Source of the DNA: Laburnicola sp. R22_1
Lineage: Eukaryota; Ascomycota; Dothideomycetes; Pleosporales; Didymosphaeriaceae
Direction of reading: 5' to 3'
NCBI GenBank assembly: GCA_014281115.1
Contig: JACONQ010000019.1
Location: 620,001 to 684,000, forward strand
Length of the DNA: 64,000 bases
This document shows positions 12,223-22,644 of this stretch, one piece after another. The translations under genes and the position numbers were made by a program. The notes beneath the pieces were generated by a model. It searched no databases. It saw only the letters and a list, made by a program, of their open reading frames with translations, and was not told where the DNA came from. The stretch's first letter is position 1, and each line of letters begins with the position of its first letter.

Positions 12223-12503
12223 GGTGGTAGGAATAGGCCTATCGTAGTAGACGGAGCGGGAAGATGCTCAGATTCATGTTCGAGGACGAATACCGGCGGG
12301 CACACAACACCAACGCCGTGAACAGAGCCACTGTCCGCAGACGCCGCACGCTGTTCCGTGAAGGCTGGCGGCCCCATCCTTGCACGTTGCCAAGGCGCGC
12401 GGGCCGAGGGTTTCCCCGAACCGTGGCTTTTTTGGCCTTCGTCCCAACGCGAGCGAACAGCAGGCATATCGGTACATCACGAAGAGAAGGAGGCTTGGAA
12501 AGC
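12223..12503. promoter_or_regulatory. compact bidirectional promoter, YPP1-like gene / RIX1
   Basis: Only 281 bp separate the two start codons, so both genes must draw on this interval for transcription start sites. The RIX1 frame happens to stay open back to 12,264, but that upstream part is Arg-rich, unlike the family, and overlaps the promoter. I therefore treat it as non-coding. Confidence 0.6.
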
Positions 12504-14894
12504 ATGGCTCCAATCGCCACTGAGCTAGCTACTTTGCGTGCTCTTATATTCCGCGTCTCCTCGACCGCGACCTCGCAGCTTCCTCAGCATGTGCCTGCCA
12601 TAGCTTCATCTCTCGCCAACTGCAGGACCTTGCTCGCTTCAGCGCAACCGTCTGGATCCAAAACTTCGTCCGAAGCTCCAGTAGCAGTTCACAAGTACCG
12701 GACCTTGCTCTCGACCCTTCTTCAAGACCGGACCATCCAAGGCAGATGGGCCGCCATCGTTCTTATCAAGGCCACCATCGAAATAGGCGGCTGGGAGACT
12801 TTACAGAAAAGCTTGCCATGGGTCCGCGGGCTTCTAGGCATACTGACGAAGCCGGATCCTCCATCGTCGAAACAGCTCTGTATTATCACCATAACTCGCA
12901 TATTCGTCCTGACCCGGGACTTCCCCACCCTGGTGCGCGAGATTACCACGCCTTCTCTGCCTGCCTTTATACAGTCTGCTTTGCAAGTTGCAGCGTCGGG
13001 GGCTTCTGCGAGTGTTTTGGAAACCATCCTGGAGAGCTTTAACCAGCTACTGCCGCGCCACCCAACAATATTCCGATCATATCTCAAGCAAATCCAACCA
13101 CTTCTGAGCCAGACTATCGCGCCAACACCGTCCAGCAAGCTAAGCTCGGAGCAAGTATCAGTGTCTAGGCCCAAGGTGACCCCCGCAGTCTCTGACGCCG
13201 CTCGACGTCTACACACCCAGCTACCCTGCAGCGCACCGAAAGGAGGCACGAGTGAAGAATGGCAAGGGTCTTTCAAAAACACTGTTGCGAACGTGCACCA
13301 CGTCGGTGACAAGGTTTTTCGAGCGGTCGTGGAAGACTGGAAACCATCGGCGCGCGATGTCGTTGCTGTAAATGGCCATACGCGGGAGGATGAAGTGCAA
13401 GACTTGAATCCTGACTCTATGTCCTTGCCACCATGGTCGGGCATCTTCGCTGGGGGTGAACGTCTTGTCGGACTTATGAGCTTGGTTCGAGACTACATTC
13501 TTTGCCCGACTACTGTACCCGTCCATCTTCACGTCGGAGCCGTGGTGGATCTTCTCACGAGATTGTTGTCACTCACGATACCTTCGGCAAAGAGCCAGGG
13601 TTTTCACAATGGGATCAAGCTCAACAATCAGGTCGGCAAGGAAGAGCGCGAGAATCTTTGGTTAATTCTGCCGAAGGTGCACGTCGCGGCGGTAGACATA
13701 CTTCTTGCCTTAACACAGCGCAGTGATGCCAGTACAACCGCAATCGACACGGTCATGCTCGACCAGCTAATCTGGGTATTTACGGCTGAGAGAGACGTCT
13801 CAGAAGTTCGCGCCGCTTGCTACCTGGCCATCAAAGAACTGCTGTTACGGTCGGGCGTCACACTACCAAAATCATCGGTGGACCCGCTTGGCGACATAAT
13901 TCGTAGATGTTGCGACGATATTCTTCCGTCAGAAACGAACAGCGTCACATCGAAACAAAATACCCTACAACCAAAAGTGACGGGCAATCAGCAAGCCACC
14001 ACGAATGCCGATGCTTTCCTTAACGCCGTTAAGAAACCAGATAATGTGTCTAGTAACTTCATCGGCCTGCAAACCGCCGCGCGTTCCGCCCTACCGGTAT
14101 TCTTTACTTGCATACGCCCGCAACACTTGTCGGACTCTCTGAGAGCTCGTATGGACCGCACTGCTATTCTCGTTGGACACAAAGACGCTATGATAGCGAG
14201 TGTTCTCAATCCACCCCCTAGTAGGAAGTTCGGCAAGCCGGCCGCAAGTATCCTGCCGTTCTTAGCACGCAGCCAGCCTGGTGAAAATGACGTAGAAGCT
14301 CTCTTGCGGCCTCGAATGCCAGTCATTCGCACGGACACTCAGGAATCTGATGCTGTGGACGAAGATACAGATGGAGACGAGGTGCTGGAAGAGGTCGAAG
14401 GAGAAGAGTTTGTTGGCCATGAGCTAGACACACTACTAGAGTCAGCAGTAACCACGAAAAGCGTGGGCGGTGATGTTCCGATGATAGAAGCACAAAGTAC
14501 GGACGCGGCGACTTCAATGACCACATCGATGGATGCTGCAGTTACCGAGGCGGACGGTCATGCAGACGACGCTACAGGAGAGCTCACACAGACAAAGACA
14601 TTTATCAAGAGACCCCAGGAAGATGTCGCTCCCCTCTCGCCGCCGAAACGCGTAAAAGTGATCGAAGAACAGGAGCAACAGTCTCATCTGCCGACTCGAT
14701 TCAGTCCGCCATCACCGACAATATCAACTACCATTGTGGCTCCGGCGTTGGAAGTGCCCGCAGTACTACCAGCGCTACCGGCTTCATCGGCCACGCCCAC
14801 AGTGACTGCGGAAGTGCTAGGAGACGGGGATAGCGACGACGAGGATATCGTTCCTTTGGTTATGGGGCAAGATACCGATTCAGAGTCGGATTGA
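12504..14894 (+). CDS. RIX1: Rix1, pre-rRNA processing / 60S assembly factor
   Basis: A single exon of 796 residues, starting at MAPIATELATLRALIFRVSS. The first ~220 residues form the RIX1 helical-repeat domain (KYRTLLSTLLQDRTIQGRWA, IGGWETLQKSLPWVRGLLGI, ITITRIFVLTRDFPTLVREI). Family role: with Ipi1 and Ipi3 it forms the Rix1 complex in nucleolus and nucleoplasm, which recruits the Rea1/Mdn1 ATPase to pre-60S particles and is needed for ITS2 processing. The human relative is PELP1. The C-terminal third is acidic and disordered, contains a likely nuclear signal (PPKRVKV) and ends in a Ser/Asp-rich tail (DTDSESD). The start was chosen by similarity to family N-termini. It shares a 281-bp promoter with the Ypp1-like gene and is convergent with the next gene. 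Confidence 0.9.
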   Translation: MAPIATELATLRALIFRVSSTATSQLPQHVPAIASSLANCRTLLASAQPSGSKTSSEAPVAVHKYRTLLSTLLQDRTIQGRWAAIVLIKATIEIGGWETLQKSLPWVRGLLGILTKPDPPSSKQLCIITITRIFVLTRDFPTLVREITTPSLPAFIQSALQVAASGASASVLETILESFNQLLPRHPTIFRSYLKQIQPLLSQTIAPTPSSKLSSEQVSVSRPKVTPAVSDAARRLHTQLPCSAPKGGTSEEWQGSFKNTVANVHHVGDKVFRAVVEDWKPSARDVVAVNGHTREDEVQDLNPDSMSLPPWSGIFAGGERLVGLMSLVRDYILCPTTVPVHLHVGAVVDLLTRLLSLTIPSAKSQGFHNGIKLNNQVGKEERENLWLILPKVHVAAVDILLALTQRSDASTTAIDTVMLDQLIWVFTAERDVSEVRAACYLAIKELLLRSGVTLPKSSVDPLGDIIRRCCDDILPSETNSVTSKQNTLQPKVTGNQQATTNADAFLNAVKKPDNVSSNFIGLQTAARSALPVFFTCIRPQHLSDSLRARMDRTAILVGHKDAMIASVLNPPPSRKFGKPAASILPFLARSQPGENDVEALLRPRMPVIRTDTQESDAVDEDTDGDEVLEEVEGEEFVGHELDTLLESAVTTKSVGGDVPMIEAQSTDAATSMTTSMDAAVTEADGHADDATGELTQTKTFIKRPQEDVAPLSPPKRVKVIEEQEQQSHLPTRFSPPSPTISTTIVAPALEVPAVLPALPASSATPTVTAEVLGDGDSDDEDIVPLVMGQDTDSESD

Positions 14895-15226
14895 AAAACG
14901 TTGTAGATAGACATTATCCTGTTTGCACCCTTGTGTATTAGGATAATATAGGACACAACAGGCGGAGAGCGAGCGAAATATCTAATGTGCTCCATCCGCA
15001 GCTCGAGCCGAAAATGCTCTGTGGTCTGAAACTGTTTCTCCAACTGCGCATACACAACTAGGACAAAAGTCCGAGTACTACGTGCTACCTCAAGAAGAGC
15101 AATACGAAACCCGAATGAACTTCAACATTCGTCCATCAGCTGCAAGTGTCGTCATTGTGAAGGAAATACGAAGACGCAACCATACAAAACTGCACAGCAC
15201 CCGGAAGATGGGAGTCCTTCGTCGAC
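14895..15226. other. convergent 3' spacer
   Basis: The 3' flanks of RIX1 and the alpha/beta-barrel gene. No gene is seen. At 15,059-15,078 it holds the second copy of the motif with core ggacaaaagt followed by cgagtac. Confidence 0.5.
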
Positions 15227-16078
15227 CTACAACTTCCCCTTCACACCTCCCTCCCTTCCCCCTCCTCCGCCCATCATTTCCCGAATCCCCACCTCACTCG
15301 TCATCAAAATAGCCGTATCTCTCAAAGCAGGCACCCTATACATCGCGTTAACCCGCTGGTACTCCTCATCAACCAACATCTCTGCAAAATGCCGTATACT
15401 AGGATAATGCGCCAGGGCAATCTCATCCCACCCTGCGCCATCTTTTCCGCCTTCCTCTTTCGGGACCCCATTAGTTTGCGTCACACCACCGACGATCTTT
15501 GCGTTTCCGCCGTGCATCTTGCCGATGGAGGAAGCGAACGCTTTGCCGTACTCGAGGTATGAAGTCTTCATATCCGGGTTGAAGGAAAGGAGGTTGAACA
15601 TGGATACTGCGCCCTTGCTCTCTACTCCGTCGTTATTGGTGAAGCTACGGATCCATTCCCTAATATCGGTAGATAGTTCTAGATTCTGTGCTGAAGTGGT
15701 TGTGTGTGGGTCCTGCAGGGCGCCGCTGAGTTTGGGGATGCTTCCTACGTCCGGGCTTAACAGTTTGTTGTTCTTCTCCGCAAAGCCCTGGATTAATCTG
15801 GAAGGGACGCCTGCGGTTATGTTCCACTGATGCTGGACTAGAGACTGGAGAGACGATGACAGGGCGTCTGTGCCGGGGAGCACAAGGAGTATGTCCCAGT
15901 GGATGTTGCGGGCGAGAAGGTGCTCAGTGGAGAAAGTCGTGGGGAGAATGATCCATCGGATCACACGGGATATAACCAGGGGAGATAGATTCGTATCTCT
16001 GAGGGTGGTGAGGAAGGTTTGGAGTGAGTTGGGAGTAGAGGGGTAGAGATTGAGGAGGTGCAGGGTGCAGAGAGGCAT
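15227..16078 (-). CDS. dimeric alpha/beta-barrel (DUF1330/EthD-like) protein
   Basis: A single exon of about 283 residues from ATG 16078 (MPLCTLHLLNL). The C-terminal half (about 180-270) reads GAVSMFNLLSFNPDM, YLEYGKAFASSIGKMHGG, AKIVGGV, GWDEIALAHYPSIRHFAEML, YQRVNAMYRVPALRDTAILM. This is the pattern of fungal proteins with a ferredoxin-like dimeric alpha/beta-barrel fold related to DUF1330. The first half (HLLNLYPSTPNSLQTFLTTL) looks like a second, more divergent barrel unit, so the protein may be a fused pair of such domains. No substrate or reaction can be read from the sequence. The frame extends upstream to 16,243, but that part is AT-rich and unlike the family, so the internal ATG is preferred. 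It ends in a Gly-rich tail. Confidence 0.7.
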   Translation of the reverse strand: MPLCTLHLLNLYPSTPNSLQTFLTTLRDTNLSPLVISRVIRWIILPTTFSTEHLLARNIHWDILLVLPGTDALSSSLQSLVQHQWNITAGVPSRLIQGFAEKNNKLLSPDVGSIPKLSGALQDPHTTTSAQNLELSTDIREWIRSFTNNDGVESKGAVSMFNLLSFNPDMKTSYLEYGKAFASSIGKMHGGNAKIVGGVTQTNGVPKEEGGKDGAGWDEIALAHYPSIRHFAEMLVDEEYQRVNAMYRVPALRDTAILMTSEVGIREMMGGGGGREGGVKGKL

Positions 16079-16260
16079 TGGAAAAACGGTATCCTCAAAT
16101 TGTTCTATAGGACGATTTTCTGAATTATATTTTTGTGTTAAAATGTAGGCAGATGTAATGGAGAAGGTTTGGGAAGCGGGGTGGTATTGAGAGGTATTGA
16201 GAGGCAAGAAGATGATGTAAGGTGGACAAATGCCGAGGTCCAACGAGTGGACTATACTAA

Positions 16261-17551
16261 TTATTCCTCCTGCTGCTCATCTTGATCCATCTCATCACCC
16301 GCTTTGTCTTTTTCGTCTTTTTCTTCCTCCGACGGTGCAGCTACCGGAAAAGACAAGTGTTTCCAATCCTCAATCTGTAGAGAAATCAGTCAAGTCGTTC
16401 CTGTTCTCCTGGCTATTTTGCTTACCTCCTCAATAATACTCCTCAGCCTATCCCGCACACTTTCGACCGCATAGCTTCCCAGCAACAATCGCAACGGAGG
16501 ATAACTACATCGTCCCAGCTGCCAAACCAGCTCGGCACTCTTCACCGCACTAACAGGTTGCCTATCATTTAACCACTGGATCATCCTCTTTGCATGTCCC
16601 GCCGGACTCGTCGCCGTATTATACGGCTCACTCAATCTCTCCTTTACAAAGAAATGCCCGTATCTCTTCGGTTTCGGGGGACCCTCCTTGACCACCTCTT
16701 GACCACCAACTACCGTGTCATCAGGCTCGTCCAACCTCACATGTCCTGGCTCCACCAGGGTAGCTTTTATGTTGAACGCGTCGATCTCGTAGAGCATGGA
16801 CTCGATAAGACCCTCGACGGCGTACTTCGTGGCACAATAAGGGCCCAGGCCGGGGACACCGAGCGCGCCGGAGGTGGAGGAGAAGATGAGGTACCGGCCG
16901 GAGTTTTGTGCGCGGAAGTGGGGGAGGGAGAGTTGGATTATGTGGAGGGTACCGAGGAAGTTTGTGTTGAATTGGTTACGAAGGTCGTAGTCATCTTGGT
17001 CTTCGCATGCGCCGATTACGCCTGGCAGGGCTCAGTATATGCTGTGTTGGGAATTGAGAGGAGACATACCATAGCCGGTACAGCTGGATCGTGGATGGTC
17101 AGAGAAGACAGTAAAATGTCCGAGAGAAGACGCACTTTGCAATGATGTCGATGTGTCCCCAGTGTTCGATACTCTTTCGGATTACGTGGTCTACCGTCTC
17201 CCTAACACGCACATCACACAGCAATCCCAAGCAATTCCCCTCCTGCTGCCACTTTCCCATCTGCTCGATCGTGTTCTCCTGCGTCCATCCTACTGCGGTA
17301 CACCTGTCACCGTGGGAGCGCACTGCACGAACGAGCGATCGGCCTATATGGCCCGTTGCGCCAAATATCTGCGATGCAGTTGATCAGCAACCGAAGCTCA
17401 CGCAGCTACCAGGAACAAGACTCACTATCCATGAGGCTTGCTTTGGCGGACTGTGTTCAGACGGCGGATCGCAGTTGGCAGGGAGTCTTAGGGTTGAAAG
17501 ATGCGATGAAGCCGATGGCGACAGGCTCCGGCTCGCTGTGTCCAAGTCCAT
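16261..17551 (-). CDS. short-chain dehydrogenase/reductase (classical SDR)
   Basis: Five exons: 17551-17426, 17368-17136, 17083-17070, 17021-16426, 16374-16261; 360 residues, all phases consistent. A Rossmann motif GATGHIG lies at about residues 45-51, then NCTG at 120-123 in the place of the SDR N-A-G element. The catalytic set is Ser173, Tyr186 and Lys190 (SSTSGALG, then YCATK), spaced as in classical SDRs. IKATLVEPGHVRLDEP follows, like the P-G segment after the active site. The acidic C-terminus (EEEKDEKDKAGDEMDQDEQQ) is unusual. Family role: NAD(P)-dependent oxidation or reduction of a carbonyl or alcohol; the substrate is unknown. Exon 3 is only 14 nt. The first exon encodes a ~40-residue Ser/Pro-rich leader before the Rossmann fold. 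Confidence 0.85.
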
Positions 17552-18351
17552 TGTCGAAGAAGGCGATGGCTGGCGCGCATCTCGAACGTGAATGCTTCTT
17601 CGGTTCTTGAAGGCGGGGATGTGGGGAGCTCATGTAGCCAATCGGAGGGTGGAGATCCAGCAGCATTGCCGTGCCGCAGAGCCTCAGCTGAGCCAAGTCA
17701 GAAGTCTGGAGACAATGCGGACTGAGTCAATCCAGGATACACAATACAATACTAGCTCCCAACTTTTGAGACGGGGCTGTAAGGTTGGCATAATGCCATT
17801 CCACGACGGTGTGTTCGTGTCATGCTCTGATGGGAATGCGCGTGCTTCAGAACAGGATAGCCCTCCGCTGGTCCATCAAAAGGCGAATTCCTTCCACTAG
17901 GAGCTGGCTGGGTACGGCATTCTGGCGGTTCATGAAGTTGCTGACTAGGATGAATAAGACCACAAAGATGTCTGGCAGCAGCGGCGACTGCAGGAAGAAG
18001 TGGTGGCCCAGAATCAGGAAGGCTTGCACCCGGTATCTGCTCCGGATGGAGCGAATCATGCGCGTGGTGCTGGGCTGTCGAGCCATGGCGACTAGACAGG
18101 TCGATTTCTCGCGTCGGGAGAGGACGTCGCGCGTGGAGCGTCTTTGAGGGTTTGTAGAGGTGCATTGTGAGCTCAGGCCTGAGATGAGATGCCAGTTGCT
18201 TATCGATATCGGTCGGCTAGACAATTCGGTGCAACATGCCTATGAGTATTGCTCTTCTCATCGTGTCCCTCACGAATCACCTGCATCGTCCAACTCCCAC
18301 CATGAAGACATAGACGCCCGACATACGACTGCCTGACTGCCCGCCTCGGTC
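17552..18351. promoter_or_regulatory. divergent intergenic region between the SDR gene and MMM1
   Basis: This is about 800 bp holding both promoters. The only candidate coding signal is the minus-strand frame 17,847-18,224 listed separately. The last ~90 bases before MMM1 are C/T-rich. Confidence 0.5.
17847..18224 (-). CDS. possible small membrane protein, unrecognised
   Basis: An open frame of 125 codons with an ATG start and no intron. The N-terminal half is basic (RSIRSRYRVQ). The C-terminal half has a hydrophobic segment LLPDIFVVLFILVSNFM that could be one membrane helix. I know no related family. It lies in the divergent promoter interval of the SDR gene and MMM1 and may be a chance frame. 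Expression or conservation would be needed to accept it. Confidence 0.25.
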   Translation of the reverse strand: MSSRPISISNWHLISGLSSQCTSTNPQRRSTRDVLSRREKSTCLVAMARQPSTTRMIRSIRSRYRVQAFLILGHHFFLQSPLLPDIFVVLFILVSNFMNRQNAVPSQLLVEGIRLLMDQRRAILF

Positions 18352-19795
18352 ATGGCGCAACAGCCTCCGCTCCTGCCCGAGCCCGTCGCCGCCCAAGGCT
18401 CGTCGTACGTCTCCCTCCACGACCAGCTCCAACCCCACTAACACCCCTCCCAGGCTCTCCTTCACCCAAGGCTTCCTCCTCGGCCAACTCTCCATTGCCC
18501 TGATCCTCTTCGTCTTCATCAAGTTTTTCATCTTCGGCGAGCTCCCCTCCGCCGACGACCGTGCACTGCATCTCTCCTCCCTCCGCCGCGCCCGCACCCT
18601 CGCCCACCAAAACACGCTCCACCAGCGCACGCGCTCAAACAGCTCCACAAACCCCCTGCTCCACAAGTCGAGCAGGAATGCGATACAGGAGGCGGCGGGC
18701 GCGGCGAACGGCCCGAGTGTGGGTGCCATCTTGGCCAAGACGTATTACAATGTGAAGGGGCATCAGCCGGAGAGCCTGGACTGGTTCAATGTGCTGATTG
18801 CGCAGACGATTGCGCAGTTGAGGGCGGATGCGCGACAGGATGGTGCGGTGCTCACATCGCTCACAGAGCTGTTGAATGCGGGGAGCAAGCCGGACTGGAT
18901 TGGCGAGATCAAAGTGACTGAGATCGCACTGGGTGACGAATTCCCCATCTTTAGCAACTGCCGCGTAATGCCTGCCGAAGAAGGCTTCCTCTCCGGCTCC
19001 GGCAGCGGCGGAATATCAGGCACAGAAGAGGGTCGCCTACAAGCGAGAATGGACGTTGATCTGAGCGATATCATCACCCTGGGCATTGAGACAACCCTCG
19101 TGCTGAATTATCCGAAGCCGCTCGTTGCCGTCCTGCCTGTCGCACTGGCCGTTAGTGTCGTCCGCTTCTCTGGCACTCTGGCAGTGTCATTCATTCCCTC
19201 CTCGTCACCTCCATCGACCTCCACAAACACACCATTCCCCGATGACTCGCCACGCCCACAGTCCTCAAGCGGAACTACACCGCGCCGCCCCACAACCCTA
19301 GCATTTACTTTCCTGGACGACTACCGTCTCGACCTCTCCGTGCGGTCCCTAGTGGGTAGCCGTTCGCGTCTTCAAGACGTTCCCAAAATTGCACAGCTCA
19401 TAGAATCCCGCGTGCATGCTTGGTTCGACGAACGCGCCGTAGAACCGCGCTTCCAACAAATCGTCCTGCCTTCTCTGTGGCCACGCAAGAAGAATACGCG
19501 AGGCGGCGATGAAGACGACCCAAACTCTGACGATGAAGATGCAAATGTGACGCCCCCTCCTGACTCATCCGTTCTGTCTCCGATACCAGAAGGAGAAACA
19601 GCAACGACGCGGGCTCGGAGTAGATCAACGTCTTTCTACCCGGTCGCATCGTTGCCATCGGAATCACTAGAGGCGCGAATAGAGGCCGCAGGAGCGAAGT
19701 TGCGGGAAGCAGAGATAAGAGCTGGGGAGCGAAGCGGTAGTAGAGAAGCTGCTGAGGGCGTGCGGTGGCGGGGAACATGCGCGCGAGCAGAGTAG
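18352..19795 (+). CDS. MMM1: Mmm1, ERMES complex subunit (maintenance of mitochondrial morphology 1)
   Basis: Two exons (18352-18404 and 18454-19795; intron GTACGT..CCCAG with ctaac branch site) give 464 residues. A short lumenal N-terminus is followed by one membrane helix at about residues 24-46 (GFLLGQLSIALILFVFIKFF). The lipid-transfer SMP domain starts near residue 125 (SLDWFNVLIAQTIAQLRADA, ITLGIETTLVLNYPKPLVAV, DYRLDLSVRSLVGSRSRLQD, RVHAWFDERAVEPRFQQIVL). Mmm1 is an ER-anchored protein that pairs with Mdm12 and, with Mdm10 and Mdm34, tethers ER to mitochondria and moves phospholipids. A Ser/Thr/Pro-rich loop interrupts the domain, as in other fungal versions. The last ~30 residues (GERSGSREAAEGVRWRG) are uncertain; see the finding on the alternative frame. 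Convergent with the DDT/WHIM gene. Confidence 0.9.
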
Positions 19796-20337
19796 GCACA
19801 GTGGGCAATGGAATGGGCGAACAGGATTGCCTGACGCCAAACCTGGAGGATAAGATGACTTTTACCCTAAACATGTGTACATTAGCAAGAGAACATCGGT
19901 GGTGATTTATTTCTAGCATAGCGAGCGGGACCGAGCATCACTTTGAAAGATACACATATATATGTAAACAACGACTTCTTTTTCTAGATGGCGTATCTGT
20001 ATGAGCATACGCAATCCAACCCACATCATCTGAACGAACACCAAGGTATCCTAGCGCAGTCATCCCAATCCAATAGATGGACTAAACCCACCATCTTGAA
20101 CTCCAATATTACGCCCTAATCTTACGCATCGGATCTATAATACAAAGTGAAAGAGCCGATAGCAAGCACCCCGAGCGCTTCTATCGTAATGATACTATCG
20201 ATGCCGTGAAACGAAGATGCAACTGGCAACTCGCGCAGCACCCACGAGGACCTTGAGAGACGTCTAGACCACGGACTTCGCGGCATGTAATGAATGGTGT
20301 GTAGAGAGCTATATTTGGAACAGCAAATTCTGGCATA
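19796..20337. other. convergent 3' spacer
   Basis: The 3' flanks of MMM1 and the DDT/WHIM-type gene. It is moderately AT-rich (taatct, tatatatatg). No gene or structured element is recognised. Confidence 0.5.
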
Positions 20338-22644
20338 CTATTGCCAGTTGGTAGCCGGAGTAGGTACCGGGAATGTTGTCGCAAAAGATTGAGGCGAACA
20401 AGGGGCCTCAGGATTGGTGACAGGAAATTGAGGCTGGTCCTGGGGCTTGGGTGCTTCCTGAGTGCTGTACGGCGGGGTCGGAGCGTGAAACAAAGAACTC
20501 AAAGACGGGAGCGTATGAGGGTCACTTGTCGGCGGAGGCACTGGGATGGCAGGAGCCATCGCAGGAAGAGTAATTTGCTCCTGGGTCGGTGGAATGCCAT
20601 TTGGAGAGATGCCGGGCATGAGGGAGGGCGAGGGAGGCAGCGGCTGGACGGGCGGCACCACTGCAGCGGCTGTAGGGACGGGCACTGGTGCCACGATGGG
20701 CTGTTGTTGCGCAGCATCCATGCCAGTAAGCGGCGGCCCGACCGCTGCGATAACAGGCTGCGGTGCTTCCTCTGGCTTGCTAAAGTCCTCTGTCTTCGCA
20801 ATAGACTCGGATGTCGCTGATATTAAGGGGCCTTTTCGATATTTGAGGCGCACGACGAGGTGTCGAGGTTCCTCGTCAGCATCAGATGACTCGTCGCCCG
20901 AGTCATCTTCCTCATCATTATCATCCAGGTCCATCTGTTCTGGCTCCTCATCGTCCTCATCCCCGCCGTCCCAAGACGTTGCATCTTCCTCCTCATCCAA
21001 TTCATCTGCGGAGTTGTAGGTTGTATGCTTGCGGCTCTTGTGCAAGCTGTCCGCATCCCGGTTGGCAGCACGCGTTGACCGCCCATGGGAAGGTCGCTCC
21101 GGTTCTTCTGACCCTTCAGATCGCATGTATTCTCCAGTAGCAGGCGAGGCCTGGTCCGTCGTTTGTCCACTGAGCAGAGACTCGCCATACATGCCGGTTG
21201 CGCGAGACCTAACCTGGCGGCCACTAGCGGTAACGGTAGGGGCTGTAGGTGCAGCGGATGTTTCCCTGCCAGAATTGCGCGTCGAGCGCCGGACAGATTG
21301 TGCGTCGGAATCATCCACTTCTTCGTCCGAAAAAGTGTATTTCATCCGCTTGCCACGGGTGCGACCTTCATAGAGCGAGAAGCCGGGCTCTGGCCGAGTA
21401 AAGGCGGCCTTGCGGGCGAGACGGTATTCGCGTTTCCGGCGCTTCTGTATTTAAGTCAGTATCGGTACGCCCATAGTTCCACAGTACATTACCTCTTCCG
21501 TAGCTTCGAAGCGCGGAATGGCGTTGATCATGCGCTCACTCAATATCTTTGCGTCGCGAGTACCGTCTTCCTCCTCTAGCTTCTTTGCGAGCACACGCAG
21601 CTCATCAATGGAGCCGGCGACGCTCCACCATGTGACGTTCTTCAGTGCGATATGACCCTCCCGGTAGACACGGAAGCGTGTGTCGTCTTGACCCTCGATT
21701 AAAAAGTACCGTCGCTTATCACCATCTCTGCCCCACGGCTGTACAGACAGCGGGATATTCGTATCGCCACGGTCCTTAGTCGATCGCGACTTGTATGCCT
21801 CCTTGATCATATGGTTCACGACTTCGGACTGGTTGAGGCTCCACATGATGAGCGTCTTGAGTAAACCAAGCTGGGATTGTTAGCAACATTGTGCGCGTCT
21901 CAAGGAGCAAGAGACACGTACGCGATCCGTCGGGGTCATGCTGTTGAAAGAACGACCGCCATGCAGGGGATTAATCCCATTCCACGAGCGCGGCCACTGT
22001 GACTTCTGAGAGTGGATGGCTTCCTCGAGGGCGCGACCGTAGTGGCCTTTCCTGCAAGCCGTCAGCATTGGAACCGCTCAATCCGACTGAGCGCAGCCAC
22101 GCGATGCTAGTCTCCAAAAATGGGTCTACTGACTCAACAGGCTTCTTGCGATTGTTGACAAGGCCAAGCAGGGCGCACAGCAGACCTTCGATGTCTGGTG
22201 TCGGTACCTCTGCCGCGACTCCTTCTTCAAGATCCTGCGGTCCGACATGAGGGCACTTGGGCGGAAATGCCTCTGCGAAGCGCGATCGGAACATTACAAT
22301 GAACTGTGCCATGGATATATGTTAGCAATGGCTCGATGCGGACATGGAGCAGCGGGGTCGCGATCACGTCGCGAAACGACGCGATGGACGCGACAATAAC
22401 GTACAGCAATGTCCTCGTTGTCTTCCGGGACCGGTTCATGTGGAGGGGACGGCGCGCGCTTCTTGCGCGGCGGCGGCGACGACTCTTTCTCGAAATATGA
22501 CAGGATGGTCGTGGCGCCATTGTTATTCTTGTTACGCTTCTTCTTTTGCGGCGGCGGCTTAGTCGCCTTCGGAGGAGGGGCCTCGACGGCCATCTCGTCG
22601 TCTGTGGCTGGCGGCGTGGAGAGATCAGAATCCGAGTCGGCCAT
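20338..22644 (-). CDS. DDT/WHIM-type chromatin-remodelling accessory protein
   Basis: Five exons: 22644-22405, 22303-22134, 22051-21922, 21870-21493, 21444-20338; 674 residues with consistent phases. The N-terminus has a Pro/Lys-rich segment and a TTILSYFEK motif. From about residue 81 comes FRSRFAEAFPPKCPHVGPQD, like DDT. WHIM-like blocks follow: DRLGLLKTLIMWSLNQSEVV, PWGRDGDKRRYFLIEGQDDT, LKNVTWWSVAGSIDELRVLA. In animals and fungi DDT-WHIM proteins (WSTF/Acf1, Rsf1, Cecr2, Itc1) measure linker DNA for ISWI-type remodellers in the nucleus; this protein has no visible PHD or bromodomain. The C-terminal half is basic, then strongly acidic (DEEDATSWDGGDEDDEEPEQ), then Pro/Ala-rich. It is most like the fungal WHIM1-domain proteins; its exact partner cannot be told from the sequence. 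Confidence 0.75.

Noticed and set aside
12264..12503. Upstream in-frame extension of RIX1
   Set aside because: Arg-rich sequence unlike the family, covering the shared promoter; MAPIATELATL is the family-like start.
16079..16243. Upstream in-frame extension of the alpha/beta-barrel gene
   Set aside because: AT-rich and unlike the conserved protein; the ATG at 16,078 gives the expected start.
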